Shown here in pieces: positions 1 to 10,088 of a stretch of DNA of 64,000 bases. Made by a program: the position numbers and the translations under genes. The notes under the pieces were generated by a model, which was not told the DNA's origin, made no database searches, and saw nothing but the letters and a program-made list of their open reading frames with translations. This DNA comes from Fictibacillus barbaricus. Lineage in GTDB: Bacteria > Bacillota > Bacilli > Bacillales > Fictibacillaceae. The stretch spans positions 744,001-808,000 of the forward strand of contig NZ_BMCE01000002.1 in NCBI RefSeq assembly GCF_014635025.1. The letters are read 5' to 3'. Within the stretch, counting starts at the first letter, position 1; every line of letters starts with the position of its first letter.

Positions 1-2
1 GT

Positions 3-914
3 TTTGAGATCGGTGTTCAATCCACGAATGATGCAGTTAACGAACTTGTTCAGCGGAGACAAAATTTTGAAAAGCTTACACGTACGGTTACGACAGTACG
101 TGACGGAGGAAAAATCGTACAGCATTTAGACTTGATCGCTGGTTTGCCAGAAGAAGATTACAATTCGTTCCGTAAAACGTTCAACGATGTATTTGCTTTT
201 GGTATCGAGGAAGTTCAATTAGGTTTCCTAAAAATGCTGAGAGGAACAGGACTGCGACTTACAGCTGAAAAGCATGACTATGTCTATATGGATCACTCTC
301 CATATGAGATTCTTGGCAACAATGTGTTAACCTTCGATGAGATTATCCGGATCAAGCAAGTAGAAGATGTTCTCGAAAAGTATTGGAATGATCATCGAAT
401 GGATCATACGGTAAAATACTTGATCCAGCACGTGTTTGAATCACCATTTGATTTCTTCCAGGAATTCGGTACGTATTGGGAAACACGTGGCTGGTCCAGA
501 ATCGGACATCAGTTAGAAGATTTGTTCACCCGCTTGATCGGCTTTTTGCGAGAATCGGCTCCTGAGGCACTGCCAGTTGCCGAAAGCTTGATGAAACTTG
601 ATTATTTAGAACGGCAGCAGTTTAAGCCTCGTAAACCGTGGTGGGAAAACACGCAAAATAAAGAAGAGAATTCACGAATCCTGTCTATGCTTGCTCAATT
701 CCCTGAAGTGATCGATGGCTTCCCTTCCCTTTCTGAAAAAGATATTCACAAACACGCATTTGTTACGGAAACGGCGATCGATCCATTGTCAGACGAACTG
801 CAGCCCCACCAGGAAAATGATTACTTGCTGATTGCTTTATTTGATCCGAAACAGCAGAGCACTAAAATTTTCACAGCCTCAAAATCATCTCTCCAAACAA
901 AAAGGGACGCGTAA
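3..914 (+). CDS. Radical SAM protein, C-terminal part (B12-binding / DUF4080 type), cut by window edge
   Basis: The reading frame is open from base 3, so the start lies outside the window. The first residues (FEIGVQSTN, then LDLIAGLPEEDY) match the later strands of a radical SAM barrel, where GVQS and D-I-GLP motifs line the S-adenosylmethionine site. The remaining 200 residues resemble the DUF4080 tail of B12-binding radical SAM proteins. The CX3CX2C iron-sulfur motif and any cobalamin domain would be upstream and cannot be checked. The substrate is unknown. It ends at a hairpin shared with the convergent YknX-like gene. Confidence 0.8.
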   Translation, partial: FEIGVQSTNDAVNELVQRRQNFEKLTRTVTTVRDGGKIVQHLDLIAGLPEEDYNSFRKTFNDVFAFGIEEVQLGFLKMLRGTGLRLTAEKHDYVYMDHSPYEILGNNVLTFDEIIRIKQVEDVLEKYWNDHRMDHTVKYLIQHVFESPFDFFQEFGTYWETRGWSRIGHQLEDLFTRLIGFLRESAPEALPVAESLMKLDYLERQQFKPRKPWWENTQNKEENSRILSMLAQFPEVIDGFPSLSEKDIHKHAFVTETAIDPLSDELQPHQENDYLLIALFDPKQQSTKIFTASKSSLQTKRDA

Positions 915-932
915 ATCGCATCCCTTTTTTAT
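899..932. terminator. Bidirectional terminator between the radical SAM gene and yknX-like gene
   Basis: AAAAGGGA and TCCCTTTTTT flank a short GCG/CGC extension, giving a stem of about 10 bp with a T run on both strands. It lies over the stop codon of the plus-strand gene and just after the minus-strand gene. Confidence 0.8.
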
Positions 933-2008
933 TATTTTTTTAGAACAGGCTGTCCAGAAACAAAAACCGGTGAAGGGTTTAACACGATGGCTTGACCTTT
1001 TTTAAGTCCCTTTTTAATCTGGACATCCTCTTTTTGTTGTATCCCCGTTGAAACTTTCATTTTATATATTTTATTTTTTACAATTGTTAAAACATAGGTA
1101 CTTCCGTCATCTTTAAGAATAGCTTGTTGTGGTACGCTGACTGCATTTTCAGCCAGCTTTTCTGTCACAAAGATTTTTCCCGTTTGACCTTCTGTCCAGG
1201 CAGCTTCACCTTCAACTAAAACAGTCATCTTAAACTTCTTACTTTCTTCATTTGGCAATACCGTTTGAACCGTTCCGTTTACCTTTTTTGTATCAGAAGA
1301 CATGATTACGACCGAATCTCCTGTTCTAACCATCGATGCTATATTTTGTTCGATTTCTGAAACCAACTCGAAATTCCCTTGACCAACGATAGTTAAAAGC
1401 GGATCCTCACTGCCAATACCATTCACTTCAGATACGATGCCATCTGCAGGGCTTTTTATCGAAAGAGCTTCAAGTTGTTTTTCTAACTCTGCTATCTCTT
1501 CATTAAGAACAGAACTTTCATTCTCAGCGAGATCACTCTGAAGTTCAGCTTCTGCCAACTGCTCTTGAATCAGCACTTTTGCATCTGCACTGTCTTTCTC
1601 ATCATCAAAACTGGATATTTCACTTTGCCATTTCGTAACTTGACTAGAGAAATGATCAGCGCGCACATCTGCAGCTTCTTGGTCTCTCTTTAATTCTCGG
1701 ATTTCCTTTTCGATCTCTTTATTCTCATACGTAATAAGAGTCTGACCAGATGTAACGGTTTCACCTTTTGCTACGATTATTTCCTTTATATGACCAAGTG
1801 AATGGTTTTGATATATATTAAACGTGTTCTTTGATTGTGCAACACCCGTAACTTCGTGTTTTTTTACAAAATCTTTTTGTGTAGAAACGCCAGTCTCCAT
1901 TCTAGGAGCTTCAATAGCTGCAGACTCTTTTTTATCAAAGATCATAACGTTCATCACGATAAGGAGAACAACCATCAAAGCTGCTGCGATCCATTTTAGT
2001 CTGTTCAT
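932..2008 (-). CDS. HlyD/YknX-like membrane fusion (efflux adaptor) protein
   Basis: This is a 358-residue periplasmic-adaptor-type protein. An N-terminal membrane anchor (about residues 5-24) is followed by a lipoyl/barrel-sandwich half near residues 70-95 (GETVTSGQTLITYENKE), a long charged coiled coil (about 95-185), the second lipoyl half (IKSPADGIVSEV) and beta-barrel domains. The layout matches B. subtilis YknX, an adaptor for the YknYZ MacB-type ABC transporter that protects against the SdpC toxin. The Yip1-type gene 15 bases upstream corresponds to YknW. AAGGGGG stands 9 bases before the ATG. No ABC ATPase or permease gene follows, which is unusual. Function is inferred from family and neighbour. 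Confidence 0.8.
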   Translation of the reverse strand: MNRLKWIAAALMVVLLIVMNVMIFDKKESAAIEAPRMETGVSTQKDFVKKHEVTGVAQSKNTFNIYQNHSLGHIKEIIVAKGETVTSGQTLITYENKEIEKEIRELKRDQEAADVRADHFSSQVTKWQSEISSFDDEKDSADAKVLIQEQLAEAELQSDLAENESSVLNEEIAELEKQLEALSIKSPADGIVSEVNGIGSEDPLLTIVGQGNFELVSEIEQNIASMVRTGDSVVIMSSDTKKVNGTVQTVLPNEESKKFKMTVLVEGEAAWTEGQTGKIFVTEKLAENAVSVPQQAILKDDGSTYVLTIVKNKIYKMKVSTGIQQKEDVQIKKGLKKGQAIVLNPSPVFVSGQPVLKK

Positions 2009-2023
2009 CTGCTTGTTTCCCCC

Positions 2024-2695
2024 TTAAACCAATTGTCCGCTAACGAGTGCAGCGTATAACGAAAAGATACAATTAAAAAATAAAGAAAAGCCGATTGTTA
2101 CGATTAAACAATATTTCTTCTCTTTATAAGACAATTGACGTAAAGCAAAATACACAACAACCGTTCCCCATATCGTAAACACATTAATTAAGTTTAAAAG
2201 CTCTTGCCAAAAACCATGCTTAAAAAATAACACACCAGCAAAACCAAAACCTAACGGCTGAACTACTTCTTCAGCTCCCGTCGCAAACTGCAATGGCAGT
2301 TCAAAAAGAAGTCCCAATAAAAACAAGATATAAACAAAGCTCATAACATAAAAAAGAGCTTTATAGCCGATATCACGGAAGAAAAAATATAAAAATAACG
2401 TACCAGACTGTATGGCTACTAACGGAACGATTAATCCCCATACCCCGCCAGCTAAAGATAACAAATATCGAAGAAGGTCTTGTTCCGCTCCAGAAAGTTT
2501 TGCTGCTTCTACAAACGCAAGAGTCTTGAACGAGGGAAAAGCTGCAAAAAAGGATAGTGCATGAAGCAGTCCGCTAACCGCTAAAATAGCTAAAAATCTG
2601 ATCCAAAACCCCTCTTTTTCTTTCCACTCTTTGTATAACGAAAAATATGTATAAGGCTTAGTTAAAGCAGGAATAATTTGTGCTCTTCCTGTCAT
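2024..2695 (-). CDS. Yip1-domain membrane protein, YknW-like
   Basis: This 223-residue protein has about five hydrophobic segments and the loose Yip1 pattern. It starts with a short basic cytoplasmic stretch (TKPYTYFSLYKEWKEKEG), as many bacterial Yip1 proteins do. In B. subtilis yknW lies directly before yknX and is needed to assemble the YknXYZ exporter. The same order is seen here with a 15-base gap, so the two are probably co-transcribed. No enzymatic motif is visible. The assignment rests on topology plus neighbour, not on strong motifs. Confidence 0.7.
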   Translation of the reverse strand: MTGRAQIIPALTKPYTYFSLYKEWKEKEGFWIRFLAILAVSGLLHALSFFAAFPSFKTLAFVEAAKLSGAEQDLLRYLLSLAGGVWGLIVPLVAIQSGTLFLYFFFRDIGYKALFYVMSFVYILFLLGLLFELPLQFATGAEEVVQPLGFGFAGVLFFKHGFWQELLNLINVFTIWGTVVVYFALRQLSYKEKKYCLIVTIGFSLFFNCIFSLYAALVSGQLV

Positions 2696-2858
2696 GAGGC
2701 CTCCTCCTTCTCTTTCTTTATCTGTCTATGTTATCACAAATTTTTACTCATAATGACAATTTCTGAGTCAATTCATGAAAAATAGTCCCATATCCGCATA
2801 AAGGCATGATTTAGACAAAAACTAATCTAAATTATTGCGAATCGGAATGAGGTTCATT

Positions 2859-4424
2859 ATGACTTTTTTTAAAAAACCTAAAAAGCTTAAGCAAATAATT
2901 GCCTCTGTTCAAAAGGAAGACAAAACCGAAACTTACAACGAGGTTGGAGAAAGTCAAATAGAGCAAAAGCAAACCATAGAGGATATTGTAGCTCAAATCA
3001 AGGAGCCGTTTGCTTCCACTGAAGACCTTATTACACAATGGATAGAACTGCCTTCTGACGATTCCCGTGTGGCCCTGCTTTATATTGAGTCTATTATTGA
3101 TAGAAAGCTTATTCAAGATCAGATCTTAAACCCGCTTTTTGAGTTAAGTAATGAAATCGGCATGGACTCGCTCAGAAAAATGGGGAAACTTGATTTAACA
3201 AAGCACACGGACATGACAATGGCTCAATCTTTGCTTTTACAATCACATACCCTTGTTTTCACTGAAGATACGGCATGCTTTTATTCTGTGTCTACTCCGG
3301 TTGATACGAAGCGTGATATTACTGAACCAGATAATGAAACCATTTTAAGAGGAGCACATGATGGATTCATAGAAAACTTGTCCATCAACCTTGCTCTTAT
3401 TCGAAAGCGATTGAAAACCCCTAAATTAAAAGTAAAGTATTATAGGGTTGGAAAAGAAACACACACAACAATTGCGGTTGTTTATGTTGATAACATCGCT
3501 AACCCTGATTATGTAAATGAGGTTGAAAACAGAATTAAATCAATAGAGGCTGATGGTATCTATGCCCCAGGGAACCTAGAAGAGAGCATAGAAGACAGAC
3601 CGTTTAGTTTTTTTCCGCAAATGGTAAGTACAGAACGTCCAGATCGTGTGGCAGCAAATCTCATGGAAGGCCGTATCGCCTTAGTTTATGACACGTCACC
3701 CACTGCACACATCATGCCTGTTAACTTTTTCACCTTCTATCAATCCGTAGATGACTACAACAATAGATGGATTATCGGTTCTTTTTTCCGTCTAATTCGT
3801 CTTTTTAGCTTTTTTATAGCGATTGGGCTGCCAGCTGTTTACATAGCAACAGTTTCTTTCCATTTTGAAGTAATCCCTTTTGGACTTATCCTCCTGATCA
3901 AGAGTTCACTTGAGGATATTCCATACCCTCCCCTTTTTGAAGCGATGCTGATGGAGTTAACGATTGAATTAATACGGGAAGCATCCATCAGACTTCCTAC
4001 CAGGATCGGTTCAACGATTGCGATCGTTGGAGGACTTGTAATCGGTGATGCAGTAGTTAAGGCAGGTCTCGTTTCAAACCTCATGATTATAATCGTAGCC
4101 GTTACAGCTATTGCGGCTTATATAGTACCATCCAACGAAATGAGTGCCGCTGTACGAATTCTGCGTTTCCCATTTATGATTGCAGCAGCAACGATGGGCT
4201 TTGTGGGGATCGTATTTGGATTCATGATTCTGCTCTTTCATTTGTGCAGACTGTATACATTTGGCGCACCATACTTTGCTCCCATTGCACCATTAAGTTT
4301 GAAAGACCTAAAAGACTCTATCATCCGAGCACCTTTCTGGGTTATGAACCGAAGGCCACAAGATCTAGACGCTCAGAAAAGAAGTCTAGACAACCAAGTG
4401 CGAAAGTGGGAAAAAAAGTCATGA
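2859..4424 (+). CDS. Spore germinant receptor A subunit (GerAA/GerKA family)
   Basis: This 521-residue protein has a soluble N-terminal half, containing the family pattern around DGFIENLSINLALIRKRL, followed by membrane helices in the last 200 residues (GLPAVYIATVSFH, EIPYPPLFEA-like SSLEDIPYPPLFEAML). It sits in the spore inner membrane with the B and C subunits and senses nutrient germinants; which one cannot be told from sequence. The ATG at 2859 is chosen because GAGG stands 6 bases before it; in-frame TTG (2835) and ATG (2847) lie upstream with no such site. Its stop overlaps the next start as ATGA. Expression in the forespore under sigma-G would be expected, but I could not place a convincing promoter. 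Confidence 0.93.
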   Translation: MTFFKKPKKLKQIIASVQKEDKTETYNEVGESQIEQKQTIEDIVAQIKEPFASTEDLITQWIELPSDDSRVALLYIESIIDRKLIQDQILNPLFELSNEIGMDSLRKMGKLDLTKHTDMTMAQSLLLQSHTLVFTEDTACFYSVSTPVDTKRDITEPDNETILRGAHDGFIENLSINLALIRKRLKTPKLKVKYYRVGKETHTTIAVVYVDNIANPDYVNEVENRIKSIEADGIYAPGNLEESIEDRPFSFFPQMVSTERPDRVAANLMEGRIALVYDTSPTAHIMPVNFFTFYQSVDDYNNRWIIGSFFRLIRLFSFFIAIGLPAVYIATVSFHFEVIPFGLILLIKSSLEDIPYPPLFEAMLMELTIELIREASIRLPTRIGSTIAIVGGLVIGDAVVKAGLVSNLMIIIVAVTAIAAYIVPSNEMSAAVRILRFPFMIAAATMGFVGIVFGFMILLFHLCRLYTFGAPYFAPIAPLSLKDLKDSIIRAPFWVMNRRPQDLDAQKRSLDNQVRKWEKKS

Positions 4425-5515
4425 ACAGCCACAATATTACACACAGACAATTGTTTTTTTTGATTGTTCAAACACAAATAGGAGTAGGAGTCCTTTCCCT
4501 GCCCTACTCTTTGTTCTCAAAAGCAAAAGTAGACGGCTGGATTTCTCTGATACTTGCAGGTATCCTAATTCAATTCTCTTGTCTTGCCATTTGGAAATTG
4601 TGTGCGAGGTTTCCGCAAAAAACGATTTTTGAAATTCTCCCTAAAATTATGGGTAAAAATCTCGGAATGGTATTTAATATTATTTACACATTGCATTTTG
4701 CGGCCATCTCTATATTGTTATTAGCTATGTACAACAACATCGTAGGTAAGTGGATCTTATTCGAAACACCCCACTGGGTAATTATTTTTATAATGGCATT
4801 CTCTGGCTCTTATTTTATAACAAGCACTCCAAGGGAACTTGCCCGATTTTATACTCTTGTTACCCCTCTTTTGCTCGTACTGCTTGGTTTAATTTTATAT
4901 GCTTACACAGATGTTCATTTTTTGTACCTTTTACCGGTTGGACAAGCAGGTCTTTCGAATATCCTAAAAAGCTCTTCAGATGCTGTTGTCGCATTATTGG
5001 GATTTGACGTTGCACTTGTTTTTTTGGCTTATACATCCGGTTCAGCCAACAAAATGTTAAAAGCTATTTCATTCGGATCGCTTTGTGTAACATTGGTATA
5101 CCTTTTTATCGTGGTAACAACTTTCATCTATTTCAACCCCTTGGAAATTATCATCATTCCAGAACCCGTGTTATACATGTTAAAAGCATTTTCATTCAGT
5201 ATTATTGAACGAACAGATTTAATTTTTTTATCCGTATGGATCATTTCCGTTGCGACGTCATTTATCAGTTATTTGTTTGTTGTCGCTAAGGGTGTACAAA
5301 CACTTTTCAAACTGCAGAATCATCAATCTGCTGCACCGTTTATTGCTTTATTTTGTGGTTTGATCGCTATCATTCCTAACGAAAAACTTGAGATCGCTGC
5401 ATGGAATAAATATGTCAGTTTAACATCTTTGTTTTTTTCAGGTATATCACCTATCCTGTTTTTGCTGATTGCCGTAATAAGGAAAAAGAACGAGAAAGGA
5501 ACAGCTTCCTCATGA
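4421..5515 (+). CDS. Spore germinant receptor B subunit (GerAB/GerKB family permease)
   Basis: This 364-residue integral membrane protein has about ten hydrophobic helices and belongs to the amino-acid/polyamine/organocation superfamily. The N-terminal motif QIGVGVLSLPY is typical of the GerAB group and corresponds to the unwound ligand-binding helix of these transporters. The ATG at 4421 overlaps the A-subunit stop (ATGA), indicating translational coupling; a longer in-frame reading from 4244 is antisense-like padding inside the A gene. This subunit is the likely site of germinant specificity. Confidence 0.93.
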   Translation: MNSHNITHRQLFFLIVQTQIGVGVLSLPYSLFSKAKVDGWISLILAGILIQFSCLAIWKLCARFPQKTIFEILPKIMGKNLGMVFNIIYTLHFAAISILLLAMYNNIVGKWILFETPHWVIIFIMAFSGSYFITSTPRELARFYTLVTPLLLVLLGLILYAYTDVHFLYLLPVGQAGLSNILKSSSDAVVALLGFDVALVFLAYTSGSANKMLKAISFGSLCVTLVYLFIVVTTFIYFNPLEIIIIPEPVLYMLKAFSFSIIERTDLIFLSVWIISVATSFISYLFVVAKGVQTLFKLQNHQSAAPFIALFCGLIAIIPNEKLEIAAWNKYVSLTSLFFSGISPILFLLIAVIRKKNEKGTASS

Positions 5516-6642
5516 AAAAAGTTACTTATCTCTTACCCATACTTTTTCTTTTAACAGGCTGCTGGGATCAAACAATGCTGAACCAAACAAAGCTTATAAC
5601 AGCTGGCGGATTTGATTATACAAAAGATGATAAAGTTATTGGGACTGCAGCTGTTCCTCAGGCAGTTGCAGTTGAAGCAGGCCAAAGCAAGGTGGCGGAT
5701 CTAATTTTTTCCTCAACTGGTTTTACGGCACGTCAAACCAGACTGCGGTTAGATCGAAAGGTTACTGAAAGATTAGAAGCATCAAAAAATCAAGTTGTTG
5801 TTTTTGGCGAAAAGGCAGCCAAAAAAGACATCTATCATTTATTGGATGTATTTTACAGAGATCCGAAATCAGCATTAAATGCAAAATTAGCTGTTTCTAA
5901 AGGAAGAGCTGCAGACGTAATCAGTACTAAATTCGAAGAAACCAAGACTTCTACAGGGGTTGGAGAGTATCTGCGAGACTCCATTATAAGTGCTGAGGAA
6001 TCGGCTACTGTACCAAAAGAAAACATACAGACGATATGTCCTCTCATGTTTGATCCTGGCCAAGATTTTGCTCTTCCTTATTTAGAACCTATGGGAGATA
6101 AGATCAAAACGGTGAAAGTAGGTGGAGTAGCTCTTTTTAACGGCCATAAGATGGTTGGAACGATAAAAGAGCCTTTGTCCGTAGTCTACACGATGATGAC
6201 TGGAGAATCATCTACTGTATTTATGTCTACGACAAAAAAAATATCGAACAAAAAAAATCAGAATGTTTTAAACTATGCCACCATAAAAGTTCAAAAAAAC
6301 AAAAGACATTTTAGTGTAAAGGTTTCACCAACAGGAGAAATTTCTGCACAGATAAAACTAAAAACAAAAGTAGTTGTAACAGAGTACCCACCTGATAAAT
6401 TAAGCTCGCCTACGGAGATAGAAAAATTGGAAAAAGCTTTATCAAAAAGATTATCAAAAGATGCTCAAGAAGTCATAAACAGACTGCAAAAAATGAACAG
6501 TGATCCATATGGTGTGGGAAGAAAAATGATAGCATTCCATTACCCGACATGGAAAAAGTTAGACTGGGCAAAAGAATATCCAAAAACAAAATTTACTGCT
6601 TCAATCGATGTTAATATTGTCGATAGCGGAATTATTGAATAA
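5512..6642 (+). CDS. Spore germinant receptor C subunit, Ger(x)C lipoprotein
   Basis: This 376-residue lipoprotein has a signal peptide and lipobox LLTGCW (Cys about residue 17), after which the family sequence WDQTMLNQTKL begins. It carries the full Ger(x)C fold ending with the C-terminal domain (VVTEYPPD ... NIVDSGIIE). It forms the third part of the inner-membrane germinant receptor. Its ATG overlaps the B-subunit stop (ATGA), so A, B and C are tightly coupled. A strong bidirectional hairpin ends the operon. Confidence 0.93.
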   Translation: MKKVTYLLPILFLLTGCWDQTMLNQTKLITAGGFDYTKDDKVIGTAAVPQAVAVEAGQSKVADLIFSSTGFTARQTRLRLDRKVTERLEASKNQVVVFGEKAAKKDIYHLLDVFYRDPKSALNAKLAVSKGRAADVISTKFEETKTSTGVGEYLRDSIISAEESATVPKENIQTICPLMFDPGQDFALPYLEPMGDKIKTVKVGGVALFNGHKMVGTIKEPLSVVYTMMTGESSTVFMSTTKKISNKKNQNVLNYATIKVQKNKRHFSVKVSPTGEISAQIKLKTKVVVTEYPPDKLSSPTEIEKLEKALSKRLSKDAQEVINRLQKMNSDPYGVGRKMIAFHYPTWKKLDWAKEYPKTKFTASIDVNIVDSGIIE

Positions 6643-6680
6643 AAAAGGATTCAAGGAAATCTCCTTGAACCCTTTTCTTA
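6643..6680. terminator. Bidirectional terminator between gerKC-like gene and sbcC
   Basis: A stem of about 15 bp with one mismatch, AAAAGGATTCAAGGA pairing with TCCTTGAACCCTTTT, has a four-base loop and T runs on both sides. It serves both convergent operons. Confidence 0.85.
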
Positions 6681-9600
6681 TTATAGTTGGTCTAATTTAA
6701 CACGTGTTCCTCGGCCGGAATGTTCTGCAGGTTCTACAATAAGTCGTTTTGTTAAACGCGCTTTTAGCTCCGGCACATGTGAAATAACACCGATCGAGAA
6801 GTTTTCCATCTGTACTTTTTCAAGTGCGGTTACAACCGTATCTAATAACTCTTGATCGAGAGTACCAAAGCCTTCGTCCAAAAAGAAGAACTGTAACGGA
6901 AACTTTCCTCTTAACTGAATCTGCGCAGATAGTGAAAGCGCTAATGAAAGTGATGTCAGGAATGTTTCGCCCCCAGACAATGAAGTAACAGGTCTCTTGA
7001 TACCACCATTAGCATCATCCCGTATAACAAAACCGCCGCTCGAATCAACTTCAATTGCGTATCTTCCTCTTGTCAGTTTAGCAAGCCTGCCTGAAGCATC
7101 ACGGGTAACATGATGAAGCTGTTCTTCTGCCATAAACTCAACAAAGGCATTTCCTCGAAAAACACTTTGCAGTTTGCCTAATTGTTCTAATAAGTTAGTT
7201 ACTTTATTTTTTTCTTTTTCAAGTTCCTTAAAACGATTATGATTCTTCTCGATTGTTATCCATTGCTGCCTTGCTTCTCCAACAGCTTCCCGTGTATCAT
7301 CCGTATCTTTTTTCAACAGTTCCAACTGCTCTTTAGCATGTTGTACCTGTGCAGCCGTTAATGTTTCGGATGGTAATTTTTCTTTTATCACCAGAAGTGA
7401 AGCTGTGTTCGCTTTCCGTTGATCTCGGTATTCAGCTAATTCAAACTCCCATTTCTTCTGAATATCCTCGTTGGTCAAGCTGCATTCAAAATCTTCAAAT
7501 GAACTAAAATCAGATTGTTTCAAGTGCTTTTCCCATTCAGTTTCAGCTCTCTCTCTTCTTTCTTGTGCATCAATCAAGCGCTGGATAATCGTATGATATG
7601 CTTTGTCACAATCTAAATATTGATTCTTCGATTTTTCATACGCTTCTTCCGCTCGGGAATAATTTTCTTTTAGTTTGTTTAATTGGGTTTCTATATGATC
7701 TAAGGCACTCTGTGCAGATTGATCACCAATTCTATTAGTAATCTTGCCTTTTAAAATCTGAATTTCTTTTATAAGCATATCCTGCTGATTGAAACAGATT
7801 TTTATATAGGTTTCCTTCTCAGCTTTTTCTTCTCTTGCGGATTCCAGCTTGTTTGTTTGCTGATCTAAGAATTCATCTGCTACGGTTAGGCTTTTGTGGA
7901 TTTCCGCCTGGCGATTTTCTCTTTTCTGGAAAACATCAAGTTTTTCTTTCAGGCTATCAGGAGAAAAAGGGATCTCAGCCTGTTTCCATTCTGAAAGAAA
8001 CTCTTCATTCTTTTCTTGAATAGAAGAAATTTGCGCTCTTAGCTTTTCTCTTTGTTTCTCACCATTCTCAAGTGTTAAAGAGAGACGCACTAATAGTTTT
8101 TGTTCATCGTCAAGTTTGTTTATTAAAGAATCAAGGCGTCCTTCAAGTTGATTTCTGTCTTGCTGGATGCCTTTAGCTTTTGTAATATGGCTGTCAACCT
8201 GAAGGAATGAAAATACATTTTTCTCATTCGTATCTTCGATTGTTATGCTATGTTCAGCAGCTGCCGTTTCTGCTACTGCCAAATCCAGCCTGTTCCATAA
8301 TTTTTGCGAGCATTTTTCCAGGATCTCGCTATCATGCTTTAAATGATAATAGTGACTTTTTAATGATTCATTTGATTTCTCTAACTCTTGTATCTTGTCT
8401 CCGTATTCTGCAACTTCCTGATGATCATTGTAATCAACGGGAGAAGGATGAACAGTGGAGCCGCAAACTGAGCATGGTTCATTCTCTTTCAGCTGTGCTG
8501 AGAGCTGAGCAGCCAGATGATTGATTCTTAACTGTTCTTGCTTATGTTTTGAGACTGAAAGTTCATTTTGAAGAGAATAAGTCATCTGCTCGTTTTCTCG
8601 AATTGTTTCCCAAACCTCTTCGTATAGCTGCTGAATATCATTTGACAGCTTTTTTCCTTTATCCAGACTCTCTGTATATGATCGGTGAAGGATACTTTTT
8701 TTATGTTCCGCTTCATTTATTTCACTTTCTGTTGCATCCATTTCTTTTAAATGCTTTTGGAGTTCTAAATCTACATCTTTTATGCGTTGAGCTAAAAGGA
8801 CCGCTTGCTGATAGATGCCGCGTTCATCCTGTTTAATTTCGATCTCAGACAATTCGGTTTTTAAAGCTGACTGCTTCTCTTTACCTCGCTTTAAAACTCG
8901 TGCAGCCTCAATCTCTATTTGTTTTAACTCATCATACGCACTAACTAATTCTTCATGTTCTTTTCGTTCGATAGCTAAAGATTGATTCTTTTCTTTAACC
9001 ATTTTTTCCCACTCAAAAACTTCTTTTAGTGAGCTTCTTTTTTCAATTAAAGCAGGTTCTTCGTGACTTCTTGCCTTCCTTACAGCTTTAAATGTCACTT
9101 CGTGCTCCACTAAAGAACTCTTAAATTCTTCTGTACGTTTTTGAAGCTGTTCTTGCTCATCTCTAATCCTTTTTTCATTAGAAACCGAGATTTTCCACGC
9201 ATCGGCATAAGGTTGTAACCTGTCAGCTTGTACAGCCCGATTAAGATTCGATTGTAAGAGGTCCATATCCGGCCGCAGCTTTTCCAGTTCATCCTTTTCT
9301 TTTAGAAGCTTTTCATTTTGAACTTGAGCATCCCATAATAATACTAGAGTCTTAACATTCTCTTCTTCTTCTTTTAAACGTTCTGAGACAATCTGCAGTT
9401 TTTCTTCTTTTTCTTTCAAAAGGAGGGCCGCGTTCTCCAACGTCTCTAATGATGCTTCACCTAAACCGGCTTGCTCAGCTAAGATCTCATTGAAACGATT
9501 TTTCTGTTCATCCGACCTTTTCCTTAGCTTAAGGTTTAATACATCACCATATTTTTCAAGCTGAAACAAGCGCTGCAGCATCTGCCTCCTGTCAACCCCT

Positions 9601-10088
9601 TTTAACGATAAAAACTCAGCGAATTTACCTTGAGGCAGTACTACCGCACGCGTAAAATCATCAATCGTAAGTCCGATTAGTTCCTGAACCAGACGGGTTA
9701 CATCTCTTTCTTTATCAGCATGAACAACAGATTCATCATTGGCTATCTCTATTAGTCTGCAAGTGGTTGTACGGATAGAATGTTCTCCGCTTCTTTTAAA
9801 AGAACGTTCTACTTTGTATTTCTTCTGCTGACTTCCTTCCCCTAATTGAAAGGAAAAAGATACAGAAAGTTTATCTTCAGCCTGATTCATGATCCCATGA
9901 GTTCCACCCGCAGCACGTTCAACTTTTCCATAAAGAGCAAGAGTCACAGCATCTAGGATTGTTGATTTACCGCTTCCTGTTGGCCCAAAGATTCCAAATA
10001 CACCACCTGAACAGAGCTCATGAAACGGAACTTCCTGTGACTCACGAAAACTTTGCAGTCCAGATACGGTTAATGATATGGGTCTCAT
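6681..10088 (-). CDS. sbcC: SbcC, ATPase subunit of the SbcCD exonuclease
   Basis: This 1135-residue Rad50-like SMC-family ATPase works with SbcD to cut hairpins and process double-strand ends. Visible parts are the Walker A motif GPTGSGKST (residues 35-43), a very long coiled coil, a zinc-hook CSVC near residues 537-540 at its apex, the ABC signature LSGGET near 1037 and Walker B FFLDEGFGTLD near 1067. Length is normal for Bacillus SbcC. The start overlaps the sbcD stop by four bases. It is the last gene of the addB-addA-sbcD-sbcC operon. Confidence 0.96.
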   Translation of the reverse strand: MRPISLTVSGLQSFRESQEVPFHELCSGGVFGIFGPTGSGKSTILDAVTLALYGKVERAAGGTHGIMNQAEDKLSVSFSFQLGEGSQQKKYKVERSFKRSGEHSIRTTTCRLIEIANDESVVHADKERDVTRLVQELIGLTIDDFTRAVVLPQGKFAEFLSLKGVDRRQMLQRLFQLEKYGDVLNLKLRKRSDEQKNRFNEILAEQAGLGEASLETLENAALLLKEKEEKLQIVSERLKEEEENVKTLVLLWDAQVQNEKLLKEKDELEKLRPDMDLLQSNLNRAVQADRLQPYADAWKISVSNEKRIRDEQEQLQKRTEEFKSSLVEHEVTFKAVRKARSHEEPALIEKRSSLKEVFEWEKMVKEKNQSLAIERKEHEELVSAYDELKQIEIEAARVLKRGKEKQSALKTELSEIEIKQDERGIYQQAVLLAQRIKDVDLELQKHLKEMDATESEINEAEHKKSILHRSYTESLDKGKKLSNDIQQLYEEVWETIRENEQMTYSLQNELSVSKHKQEQLRINHLAAQLSAQLKENEPCSVCGSTVHPSPVDYNDHQEVAEYGDKIQELEKSNESLKSHYYHLKHDSEILEKCSQKLWNRLDLAVAETAAAEHSITIEDTNEKNVFSFLQVDSHITKAKGIQQDRNQLEGRLDSLINKLDDEQKLLVRLSLTLENGEKQREKLRAQISSIQEKNEEFLSEWKQAEIPFSPDSLKEKLDVFQKRENRQAEIHKSLTVADEFLDQQTNKLESAREEKAEKETYIKICFNQQDMLIKEIQILKGKITNRIGDQSAQSALDHIETQLNKLKENYSRAEEAYEKSKNQYLDCDKAYHTIIQRLIDAQERRERAETEWEKHLKQSDFSSFEDFECSLTNEDIQKKWEFELAEYRDQRKANTASLLVIKEKLPSETLTAAQVQHAKEQLELLKKDTDDTREAVGEARQQWITIEKNHNRFKELEKEKNKVTNLLEQLGKLQSVFRGNAFVEFMAEEQLHHVTRDASGRLAKLTRGRYAIEVDSSGGFVIRDDANGGIKRPVTSLSGGETFLTSLSLALSLSAQIQLRGKFPLQFFFLDEGFGTLDQELLDTVVTALEKVQMENFSIGVISHVPELKARLTKRLIVEPAEHSGRGTRVKLDQL

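Noticed and set aside
4244-4420. Longer N-terminus for the GerKB-like permease
   Set aside because: The extra residues lie inside the A-subunit gene and do not resemble the family; ATG at 4421 overlaps the upstream stop as usual.
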